This document shows positions 9,131 to 18,053 of a DNA stretch of 64,000 nt, piece after piece. The notes beneath the pieces are model-generated. The model had not been told where the DNA came from and did not search any database. It was given only the letters and a program-made list of their open reading frames with translations. The DNA comes from CAZGXI01 sp964529715 (lineage in GTDB: Bacteria > Chloroflexota > Anaerolineae > Aggregatilineales > Ch27): the NCBI GenBank assembly GCA_964529715.1, contig CAZGXI010000002.1:62001-126000 (forward strand), read 5' to 3'. Positions within the stretch are counted from its first letter, which is position 1, and every line of letters starts with the position of its first letter. The translations under genes and the position numbers were made by a program.

Positions 9131-10384
9131 TTACGCCTCCTGCTCTTGCGCATGGGCAACCGAGGTCATCGTCTGGCGGCCTTCGCGTATGGCGCGCACA
9201 ATCTCACGCAGGTTCAGATTCTTACCATACATCAACATACCCAGCCGGAAGACCCGCGCCGCCAACCACATGACGAGCACCATCGAGAGCGCCAACAGCA
9301 CCATACTGAGAATAATCTGCCATACCGGAACCGTCGCCAGCGGCATCCGCATGATCACCGCCAGCGGTGCCGTCAGCGGGAACAGACTCAGGATCACCGG
9401 GATCGTCCCATTCGCGTCGGTGAAGAAAGCAAACGAAAAGATAAACGGCAGCACAGTAATCATGCTGAAGATGCTGGAAAACTGCCGCCCTTCCTGTTCG
9501 GCGGTGACAGCAGCGCCAATGCCGACCATCACTGCGCCATACAGAAAGTAACCCAACACAAAGTAAATCAGGCTGACAACGACGTAATCCACCGTAAAAG
9601 ACATCCCGGCCAGAATGCCCGTCCCCCCCTGCGTATTCAGGATGACGAACAGGGCCACTCCCCACAGTACCACCTGAGTCAGCCCCAGCACGCCCAGGCC
9701 CAGCACCTTGCCCCACAGCATTTGCAGGGGCGTACTGCTGGTCGCCAGGATTTCCATCATGCGGTTCTCTTTTTCCTCCACCACGCCAGACATCAGGAAT
9801 TGCGAGGTGGTGGAAATCGCCATCAGGAAGATCATGCCGAAGATAATCGGCCTGAAGATCACCCCCATGATGAACGCATTCAGGTCTTCCATCTCGGTCC
9901 CGGTTCTCAGATCGATCACCGTCACATCCATCGGATCGAGCAGACGTGCAACCGGTACATTTTCAGGCACCCGCCGGGAGACGTTGACCTGCAAGAACTC
10001 CGCTAACTGGTCCTCGATACCCTCAGGAATGGCGTCGTGGCCGTAAGCATCCACTTCGCCGCTTTCCAGGTAATTCGGGCGGATGACAAAGTAGGCGCCG
10101 ATCTCGCCTGCATCGAAGGCAGCCCTGGCCTCTTCTTCACTGGCATAAGCGATGTATTCATCCGGCTGCTCCGTCGGATCGGCCAGCACGCCCACTTCCG
10201 ACAGGTCCACGTAGCCGATGTTCCCCAACTGACCGGTGGCCTCGAAGGTGTTCTGTGCCAGGGTAAAGATCAGGAACATCATGCCGATACTGAACAGCGG
10301 CACGCCAAAAGCCGTGAACAGAAAAGAGCGGCGGCGGAAGTTGTACAGATACTCCCGGCGCGCGATTAACCAGATTTTACGCAT
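9131..10384 (-). CDS. ABC-2 type exporter permease (first subunit)
   Basis: This 417-residue membrane protein has one N-terminal helix (residues about 20-42), an extracytoplasmic domain to about residue 165, and five C-terminal helices. MMEILATSSTPLQMLWGK is the cytoplasmic coupling-helix region typical of Na+-exporting NatB-like proteins. The start overlaps the end of the ATPase gene by 8 bases, so the three genes form a tight operon. The family exports Na+, peptides or drugs; nothing here tells which. Confidence 0.82.
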   Translation of the reverse strand: MRKIWLIARREYLYNFRRRSFLFTAFGVPLFSIGMMFLIFTLAQNTFEATGQLGNIGYVDLSEVGVLADPTEQPDEYIAYASEEEARAAFDAGEIGAYFVIRPNYLESGEVDAYGHDAIPEGIEDQLAEFLQVNVSRRVPENVPVARLLDPMDVTVIDLRTGTEMEDLNAFIMGVIFRPIIFGMIFLMAISTTSQFLMSGVVEEKENRMMEILATSSTPLQMLWGKVLGLGVLGLTQVVLWGVALFVILNTQGGTGILAGMSFTVDYVVVSLIYFVLGYFLYGAVMVGIGAAVTAEQEGRQFSSIFSMITVLPFIFSFAFFTDANGTIPVILSLFPLTAPLAVIMRMPLATVPVWQIILSMVLLALSMVLVMWLAARVFRLGMLMYGKNLNLREIVRAIREGRQTMTSVAHAQEQEA

Positions 10385-11303
10385 GGTTGCCGTTCCCTCC
10401 CCCTGCCACCTGGATGAAGATGTCGTTGAGGCTCGGCACGGCCAGGGCGTAACTGCGCACGGTGTGGTTCGGGCTGACGGCCAGATCGCGCATCACATCA
10501 TCCGGCTTGACCCCCTCAGCCAGCCGCAGGGTAAAGGTACGTCCAGAGTCATTGGCCCGAACATCCTTCACGCCCGGAATAGTGGTCCAGTCGCCTTCGC
10601 CCTCGACCACGACAGCGTTCTGCGCGTAGGTCCGGCGCACCTCGTCCACCGGGCCGTAGAGCACGCGGCGACCGTGATCGATCATCACCAGCCGGTCGGC
10701 CATCTCTTCGACCTGCCACATCTGATGGGTAGACATCACGACCGTCATGCCGTCTTTATGCAGATCCAGCATCAGGTCTTTGAGCGCCAGGGTGTTCACC
10801 GGGTCGAGGCCGCTGAACGGCTCGTCGGCAATGATCAGGCGCGGGCGGTGCAGGATCGTGGCGACGAACTGCACCTTCTGCTGCATACCCTTGCTCAGCT
10901 CACTGACCTTTTTCTTGAGATAGCCGCCCAGCTCCACGCGCGTGAGCAGGTCGGTGGCCCGCTGCCGGGCGTCGCTTGCGCTCATTCCTTTGAGCGTCCC
11001 CAGATAAACAAGCAAATCCTCCAGCGGAACGTTGCGGTACAGACCGCGCTCCTCTGGCATATAGCCGATGTGGTTCTTCTTCTCTTCCGTCAGCGGCCCG
11101 CCGAAGACGCTGATCGTCCCGCTATCCGGTTTAAGAATATCCAGGATCATGCGGATGGTCGTCGTCTTACCTGCGCCGTTCGGCCCCAAAAAGGCAAAGA
11201 CTTCTCCCTGCTCCACTTCAAAACTCAGATGATCGACGGCGACGTGATCGCCAAAAACCTTGTTGATCTGCTCAACCTGAATGACGTTTTCGCTGTTTTT
11301 CAT
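10377..11303 (-). CDS. ABC exporter ATP-binding subunit
   Basis: This 308-residue ATPase should power the two permeases encoded directly downstream. Walker A is GPNGAGKTTT, the signature is LSKGMQQK (a variant of LSGGQ), and Walker B plus D-loop read LIIADEPFSGLD. The H-loop is in VVMSTHQMW. About 80 residues follow the nucleotide domain, as in NatA-like subunits. The ATG at 11303 is preferred over the longer frame because the conserved domain begins nearby. The ribosome site there (AAGG) is weak. Confidence 0.88.
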   Translation of the reverse strand: MKNSENVIQVEQINKVFGDHVAVDHLSFEVEQGEVFAFLGPNGAGKTTTIRMILDILKPDSGTISVFGGPLTEEKKNHIGYMPEERGLYRNVPLEDLLVYLGTLKGMSASDARQRATDLLTRVELGGYLKKKVSELSKGMQQKVQFVATILHRPRLIIADEPFSGLDPVNTLALKDLMLDLHKDGMTVVMSTHQMWQVEEMADRLVMIDHGRRVLYGPVDEVRRTYAQNAVVVEGEGDWTTIPGVKDVRANDSGRTFTLRLAEGVKPDDVMRDLAVSPNHTVRSYALAVPSLNDIFIQVAGGGNGNHA

Positions 11304-11360
11304 CTTGCCTTGCACCCTTAAACAAACACCAACCCTGATACCCAGGGCCAGGAAACGCAC

Positions 11361-11400
11361 AAAAAGGCGGGTGAGGTTCTACACCAAACGATTCTCACCC
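11361..11400 (-). terminator. Terminator after the parvulin lipoprotein gene
   Basis: On the minus strand GGGTGAG pairs with CTCACCC (plus coordinates 11369-11375 and 11394-11400) around an 18-base loop. It is followed closely by TTTTT (plus-strand A-run 11361-11365). It separates the foldase gene from the ABC exporter operon. Confidence 0.5.
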
Positions 11401-11503
11401 ACGATAAGTATAGCGTGTCGGACCAGCTCAACATCCCCCACTTTTGCGGGGGTTGGCCTCGCTTGCTACATTCTTCAGAACCACTCTGAGGGCACGCCGA
11501 CGC

Positions 11504-13309
11504 TTACCCGGAAACGGCAGGCGTCGGCGTGGCGAAGGCGGCCATGGCTTCGTTCATCGCGGCCTCCATGTCGGCCAGATACGGCGCGACATCCCCCGGC
11601 TGCGGATCGGAAGGATACACCTGCCGCCAGACCTCGTTAATTTCGACAGCCTCGGTTTCTTCACGCAGCCAGTTCTGAAAGTGCAGGCCCTTGATCTCGT
11701 CGTACTGTTCGGGAGACAGGATGTTCAACTGTCGATCCGTGACCTGAACGACATAGTAATTACCTTCCACCTCCAACGGACCAACAAGATCTCCTATATT
11801 CGCAGCATAAAGCGCCTCGGCCAGCGCCGCCGGCATCTGATCCTGCGTCAACAGGCCCTTCTCGCCGCCGTCGCCCTGCGTCTGAGGATCGATGGACAGT
11901 TCATTCGCCAGGTCGGCAAAATCCTCGCCCGCGTTCAGCCGTTCCAATGTGGCCTGCGCTTCCGCTTCCGTCGCCAGCAGGATGTGCCGGACGTGCACGC
12001 GGGCCGCCCGTCGATCTGTCACCTGCAAAATATGATACCCGGCGCTGGTCCGCACCGGCCCGACCAGGTCGCCCACCTCGGCGGCGAAAAGCGGCTCTTC
12101 AACAACAGCGGGCATGTCACCGCGCCCAATATAGCCCAGGTCACCGCCAGACTGGCGCATCTGGGGGTCGTCGGTCAATTCCTGGGCCAACACGGCGAAA
12201 TCCTCGCCGCCATTCAAGCGTTCCAGAGCCGCCTGAGCCTCCTCTTCAGTGGAGAGCAAAAGCTGGCGCACACGGACCTCGTCTTCGCGCTCCAACACTT
12301 CGATCAGGTGATAACCGTACCCGGTCTGCACCGGCCCGACCACCTCACCGGGTTCAGCCGCAAACGCTGCTGCCTCAAATTCGGCTACTGTTTCGCCCCG
12401 ACTGATGAAACCCAGGTCGCCGCCATTGCCACGCGCAGCAGGATCAAGGGACCGTTCGCGCGCCAGGTCATTGAAATCCGCGCCATTCTCCAGCAGCCCG
12501 ATGATCTCCTGCGCTTCCGCTTCCGTCCGGACCACGATCTGTCGAACGTTGAGCGCCTCAGGATTGAACTCGACTTCATTGCCGACCGCTATTGCCAGAG
12601 CCTGCTGTTCGCTCTGGACGGTTAGCATAAAGCGAAGCTCCACTACGGTGAGGTCGGTATAGGGACGGATGGTCGTCATATAAGATTCCAGTGCCGCGTC
12701 GAACCCTTCCGGCAACGCGCCGTCCTCAGCAGGGGGGATATTGAGCGTGCGCGCCCACAGATTGTTGAGCAAGGCAGGATTCGGTTGCAGCTGCCGCGCA
12801 ATGAACTCCTGGTGCATGATGCGCTCCTGGATCATCATCTCCAGGATGCTTTCGGCAAATGCCTCAGCGTTGGAAAGCGTATACAGATAGCTGACGACGG
12901 TGGGAGTCATCGGATTCTGCGGATCGCGGACATCGATGGCGCTGACACCAGACATCACGGCAATGCGCCGCAGCGTCTCCAATGCAGACCAACGCTGGTA
13001 GCGCACGCGATTGCGAAACTCCGCCACTGTAATGTCATGTCCGGCAACGGTGGCGATGACGGTTTCCGGCGCAATAGCCGGGTCATCCGTCGGACGGCTA
13101 TAAGGCGTGCCGGTCGGCGTAGGCGTGCGCGTCGGTAGCAGGGCTGCTTCTGCCGTTGCCGTCTGTCCCTGGAAAAACGCTGTCGCTGCCGCCTCGGTTT
13201 GCGCTGCCCCTTGTTGAATCACCACCGGTGTTGCCCTGCCGCCGCAGGCCACCAGCAACACCACCAGCGCGATCAACGCCATTCCCTGCGCCCAGATTGA
13301 CTTATGCAT
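11504..13309 (-). CDS. Lipoprotein peptidyl-prolyl isomerase with three parvulin domains
   Basis: This 601-residue protein is probably a surface- or periplasm-facing foldase of the PrsA/SurA type. The start at 13309 gives a signal peptide with lipobox LVAC (Cys22) and has GGAG upstream. A helical SurA-like N-terminal region with an inserted signature EFRNRVRYQRW follows. Three PpiC domains of about 90 residues come in tandem, recognisable by repeated GGDLG(F/Y)I(S/G)RG or GGEKGLL motifs and by GYGYHLIEV, SAGYHILQV and EGNYYVVQV. The third copy is most diverged (GGEKG). A short chaperone-like tail follows. PrsA normally has one parvulin domain and SurA two. Confidence 0.88.
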   Translation of the reverse strand: MHKSIWAQGMALIALVVLLVACGGRATPVVIQQGAAQTEAAATAFFQGQTATAEAALLPTRTPTPTGTPYSRPTDDPAIAPETVIATVAGHDITVAEFRNRVRYQRWSALETLRRIAVMSGVSAIDVRDPQNPMTPTVVSYLYTLSNAEAFAESILEMMIQERIMHQEFIARQLQPNPALLNNLWARTLNIPPAEDGALPEGFDAALESYMTTIRPYTDLTVVELRFMLTVQSEQQALAIAVGNEVEFNPEALNVRQIVVRTEAEAQEIIGLLENGADFNDLARERSLDPAARGNGGDLGFISRGETVAEFEAAAFAAEPGEVVGPVQTGYGYHLIEVLEREDEVRVRQLLLSTEEEAQAALERLNGGEDFAVLAQELTDDPQMRQSGGDLGYIGRGDMPAVVEEPLFAAEVGDLVGPVRTSAGYHILQVTDRRAARVHVRHILLATEAEAQATLERLNAGEDFADLANELSIDPQTQGDGGEKGLLTQDQMPAALAEALYAANIGDLVGPLEVEGNYYVVQVTDRQLNILSPEQYDEIKGLHFQNWLREETEAVEINEVWRQVYPSDPQPGDVAPYLADMEAAMNEAMAAFATPTPAVSG

Positions 13310-13354
13310 TGATTTAGGTCTCCGGATTCCCAACCTGACCACCCCAACAACACA

Positions 13355-13376
13355 AGGGCACGGGGTGCCGTGCCCT
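13355..13376 (-). terminator. Hairpin terminator after the GH57 gene
   Basis: AGGGCACGG (13355-13363) and CCGTGCCCT (13368-13376) form a 9-bp stem with a 4-base loop. On the minus strand a T-rich TTGTGTTGTT follows. It lies between the GH57 stop and the lipoprotein start. Confidence 0.6.
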
Positions 13377-13412
13377 CATACGAACAACCTCGCTGCTGCC
13401 AAGTTCAGCCGC

Positions 13413-15569
13413 CTATTCCAGCGCGTTCACTTCCAGCGTCAGGACGACATCCCACTCCTGGCCCGGCTCCAACCGGAGTGGCCACCATTGCAAAAAGACT
13501 GTCCCCTGGTAGCCGCGCTCGAAGCCCGCTTCGGAGATCGTCACCGTTTCTAAGGGGAAGCGCCATAGGTTCGCCGGTCTGGAAAGCGTCATCTGGGCGC
13601 GGAGGTTGCGCAGGTGTGTGAATGCGCCGTATTCGCCAACTTCTTCGTGCCCAGCCACTTCCATCAGAGACAACCGCGCGCCGCCGAGTTCAAATGCGCA
13701 CAGGTCCGGGTTGTCGCCGCCGTCGAAAGCCAGCGCCGTCTCAACGCCAAAGCGCACGTCAATCGTCTGGTCAGACTGGTTGAGCAGCGCATAAGTCACC
13801 CGGACTTGAGAAACCCCCTGTTCGAGGTGAAAGTATTTCGCCACGCGCACCGGCAGATGGCGCTCTCCCACCCACACCCGGCCATCCCGCGTCAGGCGGA
13901 TGTCGGCCCTCCTGCCATCCACCGTCCATTCGGCCTGATAAGGCAGGATCACGTAGTCGCCCTGTTCCGGGTAGCCGGCGCGATAGAAGCCGTCCAGCGT
14001 GGCATCCTGGCGCAGAAAGTGATCGATGAACGCCCCGCGCCGATACCAGTCGGCGATCAGGTAACGCTCCATGCCTGGCTCTTTGACGCGGACAATGTGC
14101 GCCTGCGCGCTACTCAGCCGCTTTTCCTCTTCGCTGCCAACGATGACCGCACGGCCTTCGCTGGCAGCCGTGACCAGGTCCTGATGATACCCCTCATCGC
14201 GCCGCGTCATCACATTCAACAGGTTATAGCGCGCCGGACGAAAGTCCAGTTCACGTAGCGCGCCGCCGCGCGCCAGGTCCCAGATCAGCGAGAAAGGCGT
14301 CCCGGTCAGCAGCAGTTCGTCGTTGCTGTCCATGTCCAGGTCGAACTTGCTGACGGCGAGGGGCGCATCCGGCCCTTCGGCCAGCATTTCGGCAGCGATC
14401 AGGTTGGCGTAATTAGCGATGCGGAAATGAAACAGGTAGACGCCACCGAAGACGCCGTGCCAATAGGCGTCATTGCTCTGGGCTGCCCAAAGTAAATTCA
14501 ACGCCTGGTCTTTAGCCGGGCCATCGGGCATAGCGTGAACGGCACGGCTGATCTGGAGGGCGCGCTTATGCATGTGATTGATCTCGGCGTACTTGATCAT
14601 GAAGTTGCGCCAGATGCCGCCGCGCAAAAAGCGCAACAGCCGCCGATTGCCCTCGTTTTGCAGACTGTGACGCAGATCCGTCAGCTCGTTAGCGCGATGA
14701 GAGGGCAGTGACCATTCGCCCATTTCCATATAACTGGCCGTCGGCAGGTACACACGCCCCAACGCCGGATATTTTTCCATAAAGGCAGAAGGTGTGATGG
14801 TGCGCAGCCAGTCATTGTTCGCTTCAAGGGCAGCAAACAGGTTCTCCATGTAGCCGTTTGTCCAGCAATGCTCGTGCGTACCGGGCCACACGCCGAACTT
14901 TTCGCCGTCCTCGCCCATAAAGGCCAGCTTGGGCAACAGGCTGGGCAATGATTCACGCGCCTGCTCTTGGAACCAGCGGATATTGTCGTCCACCGTGTAC
15001 CAGGGAATGGAATAACGCAGACGGGTGAGCGTGGGAAAGACCGCCAGCGCGTAGCCCTGTTCCTCGGTGACAAAGTAGCCGAACAGGTCCTTATCCTTGT
15101 CAAACCCAACGCCCTCAAAGTGCGTGTCGTCCACGATCACATAACGCACGCCGGCTTCGACGAGCGGCTTTGCCAGGTGCGGTTCCCAGATGCGCTCTGC
15201 CAGCCACATCCCTTTCGGTTCCGCACCGAACCACTGGCGCACGGTGTCGGTCAGCTTGCGGATCTGGCCGAGCTTATCGGCATCCCGAAGCACTGCCAGG
15301 ACCGGCTCGTAGTATCCTCCGGTCAAAACTTCCACCTGGCCCCGCACAACCAGCGCCTTGACCCGCTCCAAAAGCTCCGGGTCACGCTGGATCAACCAGT
15401 CGAGCAGGCTACCCGTGAAATGCAGACCAACCTGCACACCGGGATGTTTTTCCAAAAGCCCCACCAGCGGCAGATATGCCATGCGATAGGCGTGATCGTT
15501 GACAAAATCGAAGTTACCCACCGGCTGGTGGTTGTGCAGCACCAGGGAAAAGAAAATAGGATTCGGCAT
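13413..15569 (-). CDS. GH57 alpha-amylase / 4-alpha-glucanotransferase
   Basis: This 718-residue enzyme belongs to the GH57 group that contains Thermococcus 4-alpha-glucanotransferase. The N-terminal barrel shows LHNHQPVGN, the nucleophile region MWLAERIWEP (Glu125) and FMGEDGEKFGVWPGT with the likely acid Asp221. The C-terminal half fits the DUF1925/DUF1926 beta-domains. The ATG at 15569 begins right at the family N terminus and follows GGGGTGAG. It has no signal peptide, so it should act on cytoplasmic glucan, rearranging or trimming maltodextrins released from glycogen. Hydrolase and transferase activities cannot be told apart by eye. Confidence 0.85.
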   Translation of the reverse strand: MPNPIFFSLVLHNHQPVGNFDFVNDHAYRMAYLPLVGLLEKHPGVQVGLHFTGSLLDWLIQRDPELLERVKALVVRGQVEVLTGGYYEPVLAVLRDADKLGQIRKLTDTVRQWFGAEPKGMWLAERIWEPHLAKPLVEAGVRYVIVDDTHFEGVGFDKDKDLFGYFVTEEQGYALAVFPTLTRLRYSIPWYTVDDNIRWFQEQARESLPSLLPKLAFMGEDGEKFGVWPGTHEHCWTNGYMENLFAALEANNDWLRTITPSAFMEKYPALGRVYLPTASYMEMGEWSLPSHRANELTDLRHSLQNEGNRRLLRFLRGGIWRNFMIKYAEINHMHKRALQISRAVHAMPDGPAKDQALNLLWAAQSNDAYWHGVFGGVYLFHFRIANYANLIAAEMLAEGPDAPLAVSKFDLDMDSNDELLLTGTPFSLIWDLARGGALRELDFRPARYNLLNVMTRRDEGYHQDLVTAASEGRAVIVGSEEEKRLSSAQAHIVRVKEPGMERYLIADWYRRGAFIDHFLRQDATLDGFYRAGYPEQGDYVILPYQAEWTVDGRRADIRLTRDGRVWVGERHLPVRVAKYFHLEQGVSQVRVTYALLNQSDQTIDVRFGVETALAFDGGDNPDLCAFELGGARLSLMEVAGHEEVGEYGAFTHLRNLRAQMTLSRPANLWRFPLETVTISEAGFERGYQGTVFLQWWPLRLEPGQEWDVVLTLEVNALE

Positions 15570-15657
15570 AAACTCACCCCAATATCGGAATCCCATGTCG
15601 AGACGCAGCAGGCATTTTAACACACACGCTATAGCCGAGGCGAAAAAGTGCAGACCC

Positions 15658-16320
15658 TCAGCTCCCGGCTGACGGCTGTGGAATCCCCTGGATCATCCCC
15701 TGCACCGCCGACACCAGAAAACTCGCCGCAATCAGCAGCAAGATCGCCCCTGCCGCCGCCGATACCCCTTGCACTACACGCGGACTCAGCCAGCGCCGCC
15801 CGGTCGCCAATACTGCCGACACCACCACAACGTGCGACATCGTTCCAGCGATCATCGCCAGGAGCGCCAACAGGCCGCCGCCCAACATCTGGGTTTCAGG
15901 ATGGCGGCTAAAAAAGCCGCCGCCCAACGCGATCCAGCCCACAATGGTCAGCGGGTTCAAGAGCGTGACGCCGACACCGGCAATATAGCTGCTGAAGCCA
16001 TTGTCTGCGCCCTGCGCCGCACCGAATTCAATTCCACGACGGGCACTGCGGATGGCATCCACACCGAGCCAAGCCAGCCACAGCGCGCCCAGCCCCCACA
16101 ACATCACCCGCAACCAGGCCAACTCAGACAGCAAGGGTGCAATGCCGAAATAGACCAATCCGATGTAGAACAGGTCCGCGCAGGCGGAGCCACCACCAAA
16201 CGCGACGGCATTCCAAAAACCCAGCGTCAGCGCACGCCGGATCAGGGTGATCGTCACCGGTCCCACCGGCAGCGACACCAGCACACCCAGGAGATACCCA
16301 TCAACCACCAAGCCCAACAT
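15658..16320 (-). CDS. LysE/RhtB-family exporter
   Basis: This 220-residue membrane protein of about six helices fits the LysE amino-acid exporter family. The N-terminal helix carries LLGVLVSLPVGPVTITLIRRAL, where the family shows PGP, and a central NPLTIVGWIALGGG matches the second conserved block (NPK/NP). The ATG at 16320 has AAAGGAG upstream; the longer frame lacks support. It is divergent from the beta-propeller lipoprotein. The exported substrate cannot be named. Confidence 0.8.
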   Translation of the reverse strand: MLGLVVDGYLLGVLVSLPVGPVTITLIRRALTLGFWNAVAFGGGSACADLFYIGLVYFGIAPLLSELAWLRVMLWGLGALWLAWLGVDAIRSARRGIEFGAAQGADNGFSSYIAGVGVTLLNPLTIVGWIALGGGFFSRHPETQMLGGGLLALLAMIAGTMSHVVVVSAVLATGRRWLSPRVVQGVSAAAGAILLLIAASFLVSAVQGMIQGIPQPSAGS

Positions 16321-16461
16321 GGTTTTGCCTGCTCCTTTGGGCGCGTCGATTGCGGGTACGTGGAGAAGCAACACCGCTGACGCGGCCTGGAAATATACCC
16401 CTTAGGCTGCCATGTGGTCAAAGGCGATCCCTATGGTTGCCGCCGTGCAAGTTATACAAAC

Positions 16462-16489
16462 TTGAAAGCCGCGCAGCAGCCTGTATACT
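16462..16489 (+). promoter_or_regulatory. Promoter of the beta-propeller lipoprotein gene
   Basis: TTGAAA at 16462-16467 and TATACT at 16484-16489 have a 16-base spacer. The predicted transcript start near 16496 gives a 40-base leader to the ATG at 16536. Confidence 0.65.
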
Positions 16490-16535
16490 CCCCGATGGGC
16501 AGAGTGCGCCTGTTCCTCGCCTGCGGAGGTATGCC

Positions 16536-17750
16536 ATGTCCGGTCGCAGACGCCTATTCGTTTGGGTCGCTGCCGTGAGCTTGCCGATCCTCGCTGCGTG
16601 TGGTGGTCCACCACCGACGGCCACGCCCTCTCCAACGCCGACAATGACACCTTCTCCAACAGCAACAGTCACGCCCAGCCCATCGCTGACGCCCACCACC
16701 GTCGCTACCCAAATGCAACCAACCGCCACACCGACGACAACCCACACACCGACTCCCACCGACACCGCAACGGCGACCCAGATGCCGATGGACGTTCCCA
16801 CAGCCACACAAACACTGCCGCCGACCCCTTCAGACACCCCCACCCGCCCGCCTTCCCTAACCCCGCCGCCGACGAACACTGCGCCCCCCACGCACGTCGC
16901 TCTGCTGACGGACATCCGTACCAGCGTGGAGCCGCAGGACATCAGCGTGGCAGGCGGATTGTTATGGGTTGTCCATGCCGATGGCAGCTTGTTGACCTAC
17001 ACCCTCCAGGGGGGGCGTGTCAGAGCGACACGGCTTGACGGCGGAACGGTGCTCCTGGCAACGGATGGAACACGACTATGGGCTGCCCACCGCAACGGCC
17101 TGATCAGCCAGATCGATACAGCGTCCGGCGCGACGACGGCGCGCTGGACACTCGGCTGCACCACCTGTCTCGTGCGCGGCCTGCACTGGGACGGCGCGGC
17201 GCTGTGGGCCTCCAATTTCGCCGAACACACCCTGAGCCGGATCGATCCTGTCGGCGGCGCGATCAGTACACTTCCCGCCGGAGCCGACAGCCCAACCGCC
17301 ATCACTTCCGACGCCTATGGCCTGATCGTGCTGCACCAGGACCTCACGCCCGGTGGGACGGTCCTCACACGCCATGACCACGCCGGGCAGCTCATCGCCA
17401 GTCTGAGCGATCCGGCATTCCCGACCGCCGTCTTGAGCGACGGCGACAGGTTATGGTTGGCGCTAAGCGAAGGGGCATCTGGCTATCTGGCCTGCTTCGA
17501 CGCGCTGACGCTGGCTGAACGCTGGCGCGTGGAGGCCAGACCGATCAACGACCTGCTGATCGCAGCAGGCAGCCTGTGGAGCGCCGACTATGCCACCGAC
17601 ACCGTGACCCGCCGTGATCCCGCCACCGGAGACGTGCTGGATATCTACCCGGCAGGCGATCTGCCGCAGGCGCTGGCCTACGACGGTAGCTACCTGTGGG
17701 TCGCCAACCGACGATCCGGCACCTTGCTGGCGCGCTGGATCGGGTATTAG
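16536..17750 (+). CDS. Lipoprotein with beta-propeller-like repeats
   Basis: This 404-residue protein starts at 16536 behind GGAGG and has a lipobox ending at Cys22 (ILAAC). Residues about 25-125 are a low-complexity Thr/Pro linker that probably carries the folded part through the cell surface layer. The rest shows at least six repeats beginning with LW, such as LWVVHADGS, LWAAHRNGL, LWASNFAEH and LWVANRRSG. This is the pattern of a PQQ/NHL-like beta-propeller of about six or seven blades. No catalytic motif is visible. It overlaps the convergent small membrane gene by 4 bases. Confidence 0.75.
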   Translation: MSGRRRLFVWVAAVSLPILAACGGPPPTATPSPTPTMTPSPTATVTPSPSLTPTTVATQMQPTATPTTTHTPTPTDTATATQMPMDVPTATQTLPPTPSDTPTRPPSLTPPPTNTAPPTHVALLTDIRTSVEPQDISVAGGLLWVVHADGSLLTYTLQGGRVRATRLDGGTVLLATDGTRLWAAHRNGLISQIDTASGATTARWTLGCTTCLVRGLHWDGAALWASNFAEHTLSRIDPVGGAISTLPAGADSPTAITSDAYGLIVLHQDLTPGGTVLTRHDHAGQLIASLSDPAFPTAVLSDGDRLWLALSEGASGYLACFDALTLAERWRVEARPINDLLIAAGSLWSADYATDTVTRRDPATGDVLDIYPAGDLPQALAYDGSYLWVANRRSGTLLARWIGY

Positions 17751-18052
17751 GTGTCGCCATCGGGCGCGGCAGGCTGTCCTTGCCGTTTAACATCATCCGG
17801 CTGGGCCATCACGCCGAGGAGGGTTTGGCGGCGTTCCAACGGCAAGGAGAACACCCCCAACAGCACAATACCGCTGACAATCACCGGCGCGGCACAGGCC
17901 GCCAGCAAAAAGGCGGCGGTATTCCCCAGGCCCAGTGCGTTCCCTAATGCCCACAACCCGGCGGCGGCAACGGCAAAGGCCAGAAACAGCGCCAGGCCCA
18001 GCGTCAACGCCCGCCCCAGCATCCGCGCGTTGATCAGCGGTGTGCGACTCAT
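17747..18052 (-). CDS. Small membrane protein, two helices
   Basis: I do not recognise this 101-residue protein. It has two hydrophobic segments (about residues 12-36 and 43-68) and a hydrophilic C-terminal tail ending in PDGDT. The ATG at 18052 lies 1 base after the stop of the upstream gene, with GGGAG overlapping that stop, so it is translationally coupled. It is the last gene of a three-gene minus-strand set with two other membrane or secreted proteins of unknown role. Confidence 0.65.
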   Translation of the reverse strand: MSRTPLINARMLGRALTLGLALFLAFAVAAAGLWALGNALGLGNTAAFLLAACAAPVIVSGIVLLGVFSLPLERRQTLLGVMAQPDDVKRQGQPAAPDGDT

Positions 18053-18053
18053 G

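Noticed and set aside
10236..11321. 361-codon plus-strand frame opposite the ABC ATPase
   Set aside because: It is antisense to a gene with complete Walker motifs and contains no family signature.
11435..11452. CCCCCAC/GCGGGGG hairpin upstream of the ABC operon
   Set aside because: It has a mismatch and no T-run on either strand; the hairpin at 11369-11400 is the better terminator.
16418..16942. Minus-strand Gly/Val-rich protein with regular repeats
   Set aside because: It is the reverse reading of the Thr/Pro linker of the beta-propeller lipoprotein.
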